This document shows, piece by piece, positions 1-11,100 of a DNA stretch of 64,000 nucleotides. A program made the translations under genes and the position numbers. Source of the stretch: Phallusia mammillata (taxonomy: Eukaryota > Chordata > Ascidiacea > Phlebobranchia > Ascidiidae); NCBI GenBank assembly GCA_003260075.1, contig QLIY01000209.1:1-64000 (forward strand), written 5' to 3'. Numbering within the stretch: the stretch's first letter is position 1; each line of letters begins with the position of its first letter. Under the pieces are notes generated by a model, which ran no database searches, had not been told where the DNA came from, and saw only the letters and a list, made by a program, of their open reading frames with translations.

Positions 1-137
1 TTTCGCATTTTTGAGTGAATGTTCTCTTTGCAGAAAACCGTGATCGTGTCGTGTCGAACGTGACGTGATTACCGTGTCGTATTGAACCGTGTTGACGTGT
101 AAAATAAATTCACGCGTTTCCAGAAATTGGACTTCTC

Positions 138-458
138 TAGTGTGACGCCAGCGCGGTACCAGGCGCGCAAATTCCTGACGTTANGAAAATTACCCACTAT
201 AAATGTCAATCTAATATTTAAATTAGTGATACCAACACCCCCCCCCCTAGTGTGACGTCAGCGCGGTACCAGGCGCGCAAATTCCTGACGTTACAGAATC
301 CCTTAACTAAAGTTACAGTGGAGTTGACGTATTTTTTATAAGTTAGTATTTGTTTGGCCTATTTACGTGTTTGGGTAAGATTTGCAACCCAGTTTTCACT
401 CACGCGAAAATTACCCACTATAAATGTCAATCTAATATTTAAATTAGTGATATCAACA
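138..458. repeat. Interleaved duplicated blocks with N and C10 joins
   Basis: Block 138-183 recurs at 248-293 (46 bp, one visible C/T difference). Block 185-237 recurs at 406-458 (53 bp, one C/T difference). The order is block A, a single N at 184, block B, ten C at 238-247, block A again, unique sequence, block B again. This looks like a stray contig fragment placed between an N and a C10 spacer, not a natural repeat array. Confidence 0.8.
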
Positions 459-1218
459 GTGGTTTACGTCGATCGGTTTATGGATAAGTTGGCTCTTTAA
501 TGAAGAACTAACTAAGTTTGTATGTAGCCCAAGGGCGATGTTGACAAAGATTGGCCCGAAGAAAAAATATTATAATTATTCTCAACAAAATAATGGAACC
601 AACTGATTGGAAATACAGTTTATGATTTAGGAAGTATACCCTACTATCCAATAGCCTATACACAAAACACAGCTCCATTAAAACGAAGTGTATTAAAATA
701 CAAATGATACCAGAAGTGCTGTTTTGGGTTGCATTTTTAGCATAAACGAGAAAACGTGATGATATATATACACCACACACAGCAAGTAATACATGCGAAA
801 TGAAAAGCTCTGTAATAACCAGACCATGAGCAGAAACGTTCTTTTGGATAGGGCTTAATAACGTATAGCCACATTAGTAAAAACCATATTTTAAAAATTA
901 GTAACTTAGGTAAATATATTCTCAAGTGGTTAGGTTTTTACGCAACAAAAACAAAAGTGTCGGATACCATCATATGCAGCAGTTTCAAATCCTAAGCAAA
1001 CACATATGACCAAGAAAATGGAGAAAATCAGTAAAAACAATGGCGCTGCAATTAAACAAAAAACGGTTTAATCCGGGAAAATTGTCATTTATCACTTAAA
1101 ACAATAAGTTAAACTTACATTCCCAAAGATAGCAGGACAAACAAGTTAATCATTTAAACATTTCCGTAGCTGCCATAATATTTTTAATAATACCCTATTT
1201 CAAGACCAGTTTCGCAAC

Positions 1219-1232
1219 TTTATTACTTTATT
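1219..1232 (-). terminator. Candidate polyadenylation signals of the claudin-like gene
   Basis: Two AATAAA hexamers on the minus strand (TTTATT at 1219-1224 and 1227-1232) lie about 260 bp past the stop codon of the claudin-like gene. The assignment rests on position and motif only. Confidence 0.35.
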
Positions 1233-1492
1233 GCTTTGTAAAATAAAGTTCTATAACGACACGCAAGAACCGTTTGGGGTTTAATCCTGTTTACACTGCA
1301 ATCGTCTGAAATTACCTCATGCTAAAAAGCGATACTGAGTGGAAATATGTGTTTGCTTTCTCAACCCACTACTCTGGATCCGTTTATAAATAACGCAATG
1401 TTTTAGGTTAGAGATGTTGATATTTTTTAGATGTTAAAACAAAAATGCAGCACAATCAATGTTGACAAACATGATATGGTATGGAACGTAAT

Positions 1493-2628
1493 TTAAGAGC
1501 TATGAGCGGCCGAGCAGCAGATAAAACTTCCAGCGAGCAGATAGAGACCTCCCGAAACCCAGCCAAGGTAAAACGAATAATCGAACCAACCCCTTCTATT
1601 GATAGTAAGGCCAGTGAACACTCCACATGCGACGCAAATCACAATTGCTGAAACAAATAATAAAACATAAATGACAATGGCAACCCGTGTTGCAAAAAAA
1701 ACAAGATTTTATCACAGAAAACATGACAAACTACCGAAAATGCCATCTAAAAGTCTTTAAAGATTTAACAGATTTGAACCATTTTTATTTACCAATATGA
1801 TGCAAAATTCTGAACAGAAAAGTGTAACTCCAAATCAATTAAATAAGAAATAGTGGATGTTATAATGTTTCGTGCACACTGGTCACAGCACTTTTTAAGT
1901 ACACATGCAGGGCAACGTACAATTTTATAACAAGAGCATCAAAGAAATACGTATATTAAAAAAAAGATTGTACGTACCTCCACATAGAATCAGCGCCCCT
2001 TCTGATGCGAGCGAACATTTCTTCGCATTGCACAGTACGCCTACAATCCCGATAAGCGTACCGACAGCAATCATCGCCGCAGCGATCAGCATTAAAATAC
2101 GTGGGATGAATATATGAAGGCCTACATGGTCAGGATTCCAGCCTATGTAAAGCAGTGTTTTAGGGAAAAAGTACAAACCACAAAATTTTTTTATTAAAGT
2201 CTGTCAGGTTTTGATGTTGGCTTTCACGGGTCACATTTTCTTTCGTTAAAATTCAGCATAACAAAACCACAAACACTACTATTCATCAACACAAATATAG
2301 CTGGTAATAAAGTTAATTAAATACTTACTACTTTAGCTGTTATGTAAAATATTAGACTTTTACTGAACAATGTTCGAATTACCACTAGATTTTTTAACAC
2401 AGAAAACATTGCATATTACGTTAGGTCCACTTTATAGGAAAAAATGATAGACATACTTGTATCTGTGCATAATGAGCCTGTGCAACTTTGAAACAAATTG
2501 TAGCTGTAAGGAGCAACAAGCAGTGTGCCAGACTTCCAATACTTAGTGACCATTGAGGTAACAAAAGCTGCTGTGCCAAGGATCCAGCAAATTGTTCCAA
2601 GTACCAGTAAAGACTTTCCACAACCCAT
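1493..2628 (-). CDS. Claudin-like four-helix tight-junction protein
   Basis: Three coding exons, 2628-2457, 2142-1978 and 1647-1493, join in phase (1, 1) to give 163 residues. The start is the ATG at 2628, giving MGCGKSLLVLG followed by a first helix. The family is PMP22/claudin: four membrane helices with a short first extracellular loop carrying W31, N-L-F (where claudins have G-L-W) and two cysteines, C49 and C54. An Arg follows at the head of helix 2 (FIPRILM), and helix 4 contains FYLGWVSGGLYLLAGSF, close to the claudin GLYxGW pattern. Claudins form paracellular barriers or pores in epithelia. The two loop cysteines are only four residues apart instead of the usual eight to ten, and the C-terminal tail after helix 4 is about eight residues with no clear PDZ-binding end, so this is a divergent member. 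Exon 2 has two usable acceptors (see findings). The fold is confident, the exact family less so. Confidence 0.82.
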
Positions 2629-4816
2629 TTTTACTCGTTTAAAAATTCTAAAACACACAAGCAAAAAACAATATTTTTTGTAACCGTTTAATTTTAAAAA
2701 GCATGCAAACCTATCAATTGCAAAGCTAAATCCTCAATGCTAATGAATAAGTTGCGACGCGGACAGTTCCTATCTGCAAAAACCTGTTATATTCAAAGAA
2801 CACAGAGCCCCAATCATTCAACTGGTCAATGATATATATTTTCGTACAACCCCGCTATTTTGCAACCGTCGTAAATTTTACAGTATAGTTCATCAATTTT
2901 ACCCACTAGGACCACCTTTAAACGCGACTGCAAGCCAACGACGACACTAAAGACTAGCTTCAGCTAAAACGCATCGTTAAGGGTCTAGATACCGTTCGCT
3001 GACATTTAAAATTTTGTTAAAACGTAAGGATTGACGCTGACTTTTAACAGGCAGTTGACTTCTTGCAAGACGTAATTATACCGTCAACAATAATGTACTT
3101 AATGTCATTATATATTTGCGGATCAACGCATTAACTGTCAATTTTCAGGCAATTTAAATTTAGAAAACAACATCCACAAATACAGCATGTCATTTGTGGT
3201 CCGTCATTTCCTGTTGCTCGTATCTATTTTAATGATATGGCTGCATTATTAAAAATACTCAATTTCTACCCGCAAAAACACTGACTCAGTGGCTGCAGTT
3301 CCTGATGTTTCGAATTTGACGCAACAGAAATCATGTGCAGTCATTTTACTATCCTGTCACAACACGTGAAGAGATGACAGCATATTTTTCAATTTATTAC
3401 TCCAGCAATAAACAGGATTTCATAAGCTGTTGGAACATTGTTGACGTATACACTAATTTGAAGGCTAACTACTATACCGATGTGCTGCCGCATAGAAAAA
3501 AAATACTGTGTCAAAATCTGTTGAGTATTCAAACTTTCTTAAGCCTTTTTAATCTGTTCAACAAACGCGCTAAGCAAATGCCGCCGTCAACTTTTATACT
3601 AAAACCAGAAGAGTCACTTGTGCCGCCCCCGGCAATCTGACCTTTAAGCGCATGACGATATTTGATAACTCGTGATGAACCTTTGACGCGTCTCGTCTGA
3701 AACTTCCAACGTCCATCGCTGGGCCAATAACGACATCTTATACTCACAAGACAACATTTGTAACTTTCTCCGTGTTGTTAAACGTGTTACCAGTGATTCA
3801 AATGGCAACAAGATTGACCTTCGAAAAGGCGTGATGACGTTATTGCACTACGCCCACGTATTATCTCTTTTGCCCACACGACTTTGGTGACCTAACAGAA
3901 GGCATCAATCCTACGTTCGATGTCTAATGGATTGAAAAAATGATAACACCTATATCCTTATATAACAAGTTAAAGTTTATAACGGCCGTTATAGTAACAA
4001 TTCACAGTAAAGTTAACGAGTGAAATTTCATGTCCTAAATCAGTGGTTCCCAAACTTTTTCATATTTTTTTCAAAACGGTGCCTTTGCCCTTATTTCGAG
4101 GGCTCGCGGACCCTAAATGTGTATTTCATAAAAACGAAAGTTGATTGCAGGATTTTAGCCAGTTATGCAAGATTGCGCATAATAATCATCCAAAGACAGC
4201 ATGTGATCACAAACAGGACAAAAACGTTACAATTGTGCGCGAACAATTGCATTTTTGATAGTTGTCATTCAGTAAAGGCCATTGTTTAGCAATGGAGACA
4301 TTCGATTCTCAATTCTACTTTGATTTAAACTTATTTAGTGGCACAAACTGACGCCAAATAAGTTTATAGAATTACTTCAACCGCTTCGCGGTCGCCCCAA
4401 AATTGCCTCACGGACCCCTAAAGGACCGCGGACCCCAGTTTGGGAACCGCTCTCCTAAATAAAACCACTTTTGACGATTGATGTGTAGGCCTATATTTCA
4501 GAAGCGCTGGCAGGGACATTCAAGTTCTCACCACAAGAAAAAGTTCGTTAGCCTACCGAACATGTGTTACAAAAACTAAGTTCAGGTTGTATCCCAATGT
4601 TGTTTTGTTTGTGTTTTATGCATGTAACAACACAAAAAAAATAGAGTAGACGACCTTTTCTTTTATCTACTGCCAGGCATAGAAATCGTATACCTTGATA
4701 GACAAATGCAAAAAAGATAAAAGGCAGCAAATGCAAAAACACGAAGAACAAAACATTTAATCCTGCCACCAGCTAATCAATTGACCAAAAGGACAACGTA
4801 AACGAAAGTCATCATT
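2629..4816. promoter_or_regulatory. Intergenic region between divergent claudin-like and membrane-protein genes
   Basis: About 2.2 kb separates the claudin-like start (minus) from the next plus-strand start, so both promoters should lie here. I see no convincing TATA element or conserved site. Overlapping ORFs at 3335-3747 on both strands have no splice or domain support. A hAT-like element occupies 4041-4452. Confidence 0.4.
4041..4452. mobile_element. Non-autonomous hAT-like element, 412 bp
   Basis: The left end reads CAGTGGTTCCCAAACT and the right end AGTTTGGGAACCGCTC, an imperfect inverted pair. Both sides are flanked by the 8-bp direct repeat TCCTAAAT (4033-4040 and 4453-4460). An 8-bp target duplication with CAG-type ends is characteristic of hAT transposons. 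There is no transposase ORF, so it must have been moved in trans. Confidence 0.9.
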
Positions 4817-5137
4817 ATGTCGGAAATGTTGGTTAATTTTACATATGTTTCAACTGCTTCAATGGCTGTTATTGTTTTCTACTTAGTGTCTTGCATGGCA
4901 CTGAGATTACGAAGATGGTTTAGAATCCTCAGGGGAGTGTAAGTTTATATGATTAAGTAAAAAAACACTCTATTTTTAATTGGTTTAAAATTGTTTTTAT
5001 TTAGGGATCCTGAGTTCGAAATGACATCAGATACAACTGCATTAGAAATGTCAGCAAGAGAAACACAAGTTCAACAAAGTTGGTTTATGCAATATTTTAC
5101 ACGTCATTTCGTCAAAAAATATATAATACGAAGATAG
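4817..5137 (+). CDS. Small single-helix membrane ORF (unrecognised)
   Basis: Exons 4817-4938 and 5005-5137 join across a GTAAGT...TTTAG intron to give 84 residues. The N terminus has an N-F-T glycosylation sequon, then one hydrophobic helix (ASMAVIVFYLVSCMAL) and a basic stretch RLRRWFRILRG, so the N terminus should face outside. The C-terminal half is polar and ends FVKKYIIRR before a TAG at 5135-5137. A second in-frame stop (TAA) follows, and then the next ORF starts at 5153 in the same frame. I do not recognise the protein. It may be an independent small protein, the upstream cistron of a two-gene transcript, or the first helix of the adjacent multi-pass protein if an intron inside exon 2 was missed. 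Confidence 0.5.
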
Positions 5138-5152
5138 GTTTAATGCTGTTGC

Positions 5153-6985
5153 ATGTCTTTGAGATATAACACTAATTTTGTCGGATTTAGCCTATTTGTT
5201 AATGATGTTTTGCAAGTTTCTAGATTAGTGTTCAGTCACAATATGCGGAAAACCCGCCAAAATCTTTTTTATTCAGTGAATGCCCGCCATGGGATAGCTC
5301 GCACCATGGTTGTGCAATATGTGTGCTGTTCATGTTTTGTGCTTGGTGTGTCTTTGCGATGTCTGGCTTACTTGCTGCTTGTTGCCTTGGGAAGACATGC
5401 ACAAGAACGCGGATGTCATCTAATTTTTCAATTTCTTACTCTGTTGTCGGGAGTTGAGTAAGTAGGCTACTTACTTTTAAGTCCGGTACAACATATCCCC
5501 CCCCCCCATCTAATTTTTCAATTTCTTACTCTGTTGTCGGGAGTTGAGTAAGTACTTACTTTTAAGTCCGGTACAACATATTTTTTATACCTAGGTAAGT
5601 ACTATAGCCTAATGCCAAACATGTTGAACTTTGCTAAACGCAGGGATTTCAACAATAATTCCTAAAACAACTGATAAATTATTTACAGAATACTGTACGT
5701 ATATCTTCTGTTCTGGAGACGCCAACGTTACTTATATTTTGATTACGGGTGGCTACCAAGATGGGTCAGCACGTGGAGCTGGTCGGCGGTGGTACTGATG
5801 GCCATTAATGCAGCGGTAAATACATAACCTATTTTCGCAAAAAAACTACTTAACGTTGTCACCTTTACTTATTTTAGGCAAGATTTACATTAGAGATAGC
5901 AACATGGCGATTTGGTGTACAGTATGAAATCTCTCAGTACGGCTGTATGACCACAGAGCACTCGCCATCTCGTAATGTTACATTAATTGAATGGCAACTT
6001 CCCAATATGTACAAAGTCACTGGTAACTCGGTGGTCGCTTTTTACGTACTTGGACTTTACATCTGCCTCTGTTTCAAATACTTCTGTGCTGCTGGTAAGT
6101 GTTTTGGATTTTAGTTGGTGAATGACAAATGATAGATGAAACGTTCAAATTAGTTGGTGTACAAGCATTGCAGAAGTTCTATTTTTCTTCAAGGAAAACA
6201 ACACAAGAGTCGCGATGACTTGGCCACAGACTGCACTGAAGAAGTAGAAACACTGCAATACACGTTTGGTGGATCGTTACTACGTGCAACGTTCTGTGCG
6301 GTGATTGCTTTTATTACCCCGATTCTGCCACCTTTGATCTGGTGGCGGTTCTTGCCGCCAGTTTTGCCGGCAATCCTCGTTTTCCAAATTGATGACGCTG
6401 GGATTATCTTACAAGTAAGTAGGAAATATAGTTAGGCAATTTTTCACAAGTTGCCGATCCGGAAAAAGCTTATTTTGGTCATTATATTTGTTGTGACAAG
6501 GGTAAAGAAAGTCATTTATTGTTGTAATATCATGCAACAAACTCAGCCTGCTCACGCAACAAGAAAACGTTTGGACACCACTGAACATCTATAAACGTAT
6601 AGTAAGTTATCCCCCCCCCCCCACCTTTGATCTGGTGGCGATTCTTGCCGCCAGTTTTGCCGGCAATCCTCGTTTTCCAAATTGATGACGCTGGGATTAT
6701 CTTACAAGTAAGTAGGAAATATAGTTAGGCAATTTTTCACAAGTTGCCGATCCGGAAAAAGCTTATTTTGGTCATTATATTTGTTGTGACAAGGGTAAAT
6801 TAAGTCATTTATTGTTGTAATATCATGCAACAAACTCAGCCTGCTCACGCAACAAGAAAACGTTTGGACACCACTGAACATCTATAAACGTATAGTATTC
6901 GGTATATAGAAAGCAGGTGTATTTTTTGTAGTTCGCTTTTAACATATTATGGTTTTATCCGCTTTATATAAACGGCAAACATTGA
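5153..6985 (+). CDS. Multi-pass membrane protein, family not recognised
   Basis: Exons 5153-5457, 5689-5815, 5878-6094 and 6194-6414 join in phase (2, 0, 1) with good GT-AG sites. A plausible last exon is 6932-6985, after a TTTTTTGTAG acceptor, ending GKH-stop (about 307 residues in total). This last exon is tentative. The start could be 5153, 5243 or 5306; the last has the context GCACCATGG. Hydrophobic segments are YVCCSCFVLGVSLRCLAYLL, LIFQFLTLLSGVEILYVYLL, WSAVVLMAINAAARFTL, VVAFYVLGLYICLCFKYF, LLRATFCAVIAFITPILPPL and a proline-rich sixth, LPPVLPAILVF. The loop before helix 4 has an N-V-T sequon. Adding the helix of the upstream ORF would make seven. I cannot assign a family or function. 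Exon 1 and exon 4 are each partly duplicated by C10 joins (5507-5581, 6621-6897). Confidence 0.6.
5417..5581. repeat. Allelic-type duplication with C10 spacer
   Basis: Segment 5417-5496 is repeated at 5507-5581, separated by ten C. The second copy lacks a short stretch (GTAGGCTACTTAC against GTACTTAC). The duplicated part includes the 3' end and splice donor of exon 1 of the multi-pass membrane gene, so only one copy can be used. Confidence 0.85.
6328..6897. repeat. 277-bp duplication with C10 spacer
   Basis: 6328-6604 and 6621-6897 are the same length and nearly identical (a G/A difference in the coding part and an AAGAAAG/AATTAAG difference in the intron), separated by a few bases and exactly ten C at 6611-6620. 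The copied part carries the 3' half of exon 4 of the membrane gene and its GTAAGT donor. Confidence 0.9.
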
Positions 6986-8187
6986 ACAGCATATTCATTA
7001 TTTTACTTGAAATATCCCTACCTAGTTTTCGTAGCGTGTAATAACCTAATAGTTTGCACGGGATCCATTCCTTATTAGATAGTTCAGGAATGTTAATGTG
7101 GGCGATCGCGGAGTCCAACTGGTGCAGGAATGGACTTTATAATAAAGAAGCAAGACAGAAACGATTTCAAACATATTTAAAAATACTGACCATGTTTTAA
7201 CAGGCGAAATATATTTCTTGTTTTAAAAAAACTCTTCCGTTGAGTAATTTTGTATGAAGCATTGCTTCTGTATTATTGTTAGGCTACTATATTATTGTAT
7301 TTTATCACATGGGGAAATTATCTTTACAACACTGGGTTGAGCTTATCAGGCAGTAGAGACAACCCCATCGACCCTTACCTCAAAATCCGGTATGCGTTTG
7401 TCTTCCCAATTCGAATGCCTACATAACGTTGTACACAATCATGCCACATACGTTCGTTTTCCTGCAAAAGGGATGTGGTGGCGGTTTTGGTTTCCACAAC
7501 AAGAAATCTGTGATGGGCTTTCAAAACAATACCTCACTGCCGGTTGTAATGCATGACCTGCCAATTGTTCGCCAAGATTGTGGTTGTTCACATAATTTGC
7601 GTTCAAGGGCTCGAACAAAAAATGGAATATTATGACACCTTAATGACTTTAGTTTTTTTACTTTGACTTCTAATAGCACTGTTATTTTATTTTGGAAACT
7701 TAAAACTTCCTTTTGACCAACCGGTTGTCCATTACTCAGGACCACCGTTTCAAGCTTCAATTTCATATTTGACTCGTATCTTGAAAAACGTCTTGTGCAT
7801 AGGTATTCGTACATAAAACAGCTTTCCCCTCATAGGGGAATGATAATCGAAATCATATCATCGAGCACAAAACAATTAAAGAATCTCTGTAGCACATATA
7901 GTTTTAACACACGCTTTGCGTCTAAAATGGCCGTACAACTTCGTTCCGTCAAGCAGACATTGGAAAGGCAGCAAAAAATCCTTCTAACACACGTTTAACA
8001 CACATGAACCATCTTGCAACACAGATTATTTTAACACTGGTTTTGCTTCTGCTAACACACAAGTTTTTATCACACAGGCATTGGCGATGATTGTGTCAAT
8101 TGACGATTGGAAGGAGACACTTATGCTGAAGAAGATAATCGTTCTTTGACACACCAATAAAACAACAACAAATGGCAGGGCACCCAT
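6986..8187. other. Region between convergent genes
   Basis: Plus- and minus-strand genes converge here, so it should contain both 3' untranslated regions. AATAAA at 7141-7146 (plus) and TTTATT at 7686-7691 (minus) are candidate polyadenylation signals. A second possible last exon of the membrane gene, with an open frame starting near 7089, was seen but not preferred. From about 7905 to 8170 the motif AACACAC recurs several times in loosely spaced form. The ORFs at 7429-7814 on both strands look spurious. Confidence 0.4.
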
Positions 8188-11100
8188 CTACACACACGCA
8201 TCGTACCCACAACCTTTAAACTCGTATGCTATCCTACGTGCCAAGGATCGAAGGCCAACGTTTTGCATATTCGTGATAATTGCTACAGACACGCCCCTAA
8301 CCGGGCAAGAATTGTAAATACCACCGTTTGACTCCACTAATTCAGTTTTGGAAGCTGTTACGGCATCCTGTGGCGGATCTGGAAGCAGAAACAGCACACT
8401 AGAGGCGCCAATTGCACCTCCGGTGTGGTCGATTTCCAGTCGCGACTTTTGACAGCATCCATAGTTATCCTGGCATTAAACACCTTGTTTAATTTAAGTC
8501 AACTGTTAAGGGTTTCCAAAGTTATTTTACTGGCGCACTGAAGCGAATATACTGTACAGACGATTTTAAACAGAATAAACTCTTCTAAACCAACTGACAA
8601 GTTGTATATGTAATTTTACTTACCGCTTCTGGAGAAACAAACCAACCCAACCCATAGTGTAGATTTTCTGGGCTCTTTTTTTCTTCAGGATATGCAATAG
8701 AGCTCCACATTTTTTTCATCTAAAAAATAACATACTTTGGGCACATAAAGTGACATTTTATATTTACCTGGAATGTTTAACAACTGTAAAACAACACTTT
8801 TCGATGGTTTACTTACAGTTTCTTGATTGTGCAACCCTGGGAAAGCACCACAAGCTTGAGATGTCTAAAGATATATTTTATCATCAAAAAATTTTTCATT
8901 TCCAACTTCAACTTGCATATACCTGAAAACTGTACATCATTGCATCACCAAATTGAACTAGATCTTTGACAGAAGACAAAAATCCACCACCAGCCCATTT
9001 GTATGAGTTGTTTACATGAGGTGCATTTTGCAGTTTCCCCTTATCATTTCTCACATAAAATCTAATAACAACAAATATTTGTGATACATATGAAAATCAT
9101 AGACATCACTCTTGCAACAACTACAAAGTTCACATTGTTAGCTGATTTTTACTTGAAAGGTCTAAACCAGGGTTATTCAACGGGGCGATTTATACCACCG
9201 GGGGGGGGGGCGATGGTGACAATTTTGAAAGTTGGGGGGCGATTTTACTTCAAAGGGGGCGATTTCAACATTACTGATTGTTTTAATATGTACAAGAACT
9301 GTGAGACTCGGCTAACTTTAACTTACAAGCAGATATAATTCGTGTTGTTAAGAAACACCAGGGATAAGGGATGCATCAGCTTAAACATGTTGCTGTTTGA
9401 ATACATTGTGTATACTGGTGATTTTTTGTACTTTTTGTGATCTCGTGAGCAAGGTTGGGCATTTAATTTGCCACAGGGGACACTTTATTGCGGCTATGTA
9501 TGGTGACAGGCCATACTTTTTTAATACAACGGTAATGAGCTTTACCTCAAACTTGTTATGCTTTCACACTTCCTACAAGCGCTTCCCAAACTGCGAAGTA
9601 TTTGTATCATTTGGACTTCTGCTCTACAGAGTACTGCCCCATTGTTTTCAACAAAAGAAGGTGATTATTGGCGCATAATCGTAATATTGTTTTGTCTGTG
9701 ATGTAATAAATTTTAACAAATCTTAGATGCGCTAGTGGTTGCCAACTTTTTTTGTTACATTCCTCCCTTTGCACATTTTCGAACTATTCATTCCTCCCCA
9801 TAAAACGAAAAACAAATATAGCATAAAAAAGTATAGCAATTTGAAATAGACCTTATGATTAGGTATGTCCATTTTAGAATCCTTTACAACCGGATCCAAA
9901 TTATATTGGACATTCCTAATTTATTTTCAAAAATGTTCTGTAACATTTCCAACGTAATATTGTTTTACAGTTTTTATGAAATTCCTCCCCTGAACTCATA
10001 AAATTCCTCCCTAGAGAGGAATTCCTCCCCGGTTGGGAACCACTGCGTTAGTTAAAAGAAGTGCGTGAAATGGACCTTGCATGTTGTAGTAGCTATTAAA
10101 TTAGTTTTTAGCTGTTAGCTGAAGTTTTCGTGTTGCTAGATGAATCTAACCGCCCACGTCTGCTCAAAAATCAGAACTTTTATACGAATAACAATCTCAT
10201 AGGGGGGGCGATTTGGAGGCAGTGCCTTAATAAGGGGGCGATTGAGCCAAAAAGGTTGAAGACCCCTGGTCTAAACTCTTATTAGACCAAGAACTAACAT
10301 GCGGTTTACTGGAACTGGATTTATTCTTAAATAATTGTAAAGCAGTTTTTTATGCTTTCTGGGTCTGTGATTATCTGCTGGGACAAACAGGTTAAAATTA
10401 AATAGTTCACAATGTAATTTTAGGTAAATGCACACGACTTTCTGACCAAGGGGGTGTCATAAACTTGCAATTGACATAAAAAGTAACAAATGAAAACATT
10501 ATGTAACTCCATGATCACTATTTTCTTATTGTGTAAAATGCTTATTTTATATGTACCTTGACCTTCCATAAACAAGGCGGTCATTGTAATCAGGAATGGT
10601 TGATGTCATGCCAATTGTTCGAAAATGATCTTGCATTAATATAAGAAAGTCTTTTCCTGCTGCCTTTTCCATTGCTGCACTTACTAATGTGTAGCCATGG
10701 GTTGTGTAAAAGAATCTACCTAAACAGTTGAATTACAATTTTTCGATGCGCGAATTAAAATATTGTAAGTGTAAGTGTAACTGTTACTAGAAGGGTGGCT
10801 TAGCACATTTTGTTGTTGCACATACACTATAACCTATTATAAAAAATTAACATATTTCCTATGCTTATTATGGGTCCCCTTTCCTGAAGGAGACACATAT
10901 TGTTTTTGTCCGTATTTCAAATACAATGGTTACCTTTACACCTACATAAAAAATATAAATTTAAGTTGAATTTTTTGCAATGGGTGATGGGAACTTTATT
11001 TCTTAGCCAAAAACAACAAGCTGCAAAAATAAAAAGATTTTTCTTCTGGAAGGGGGATGGGTGGATGTATACAAAGGCAAATAGTGTCAATTAATTAAGA

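Larger units (their letters stand above)
1..1492. other. Left flank and downstream region of the claudin-like gene
   Basis: No gene is supported here. Short ORFs on the minus strand (508-925) have no splice or domain logic. The first 460 bases hold two interleaved duplicated blocks, listed separately, and a single undetermined base at 184. The part nearest 1493 is probably the 3' untranslated region of the claudin-like gene. Confidence 0.5.

Noticed and set aside
3335-3747. ORFs of 72-101 residues on both strands
   Set aside because: Mutually overlapping with no family features.
7086-7200. Alternative last exon of the multi-pass membrane gene (frame with LMWAIAESNWCRN)
   Set aside because: It needs a weak GTAGGA donor to keep phase. 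The 6932 acceptor is pyrimidine-rich and in phase with the strong GTAAGT donor.
9397-9678. 93-residue ORF inside the hAT-like element
   Set aside because: No transposase motifs (RW or DDE-type context), too short, and probably chance.
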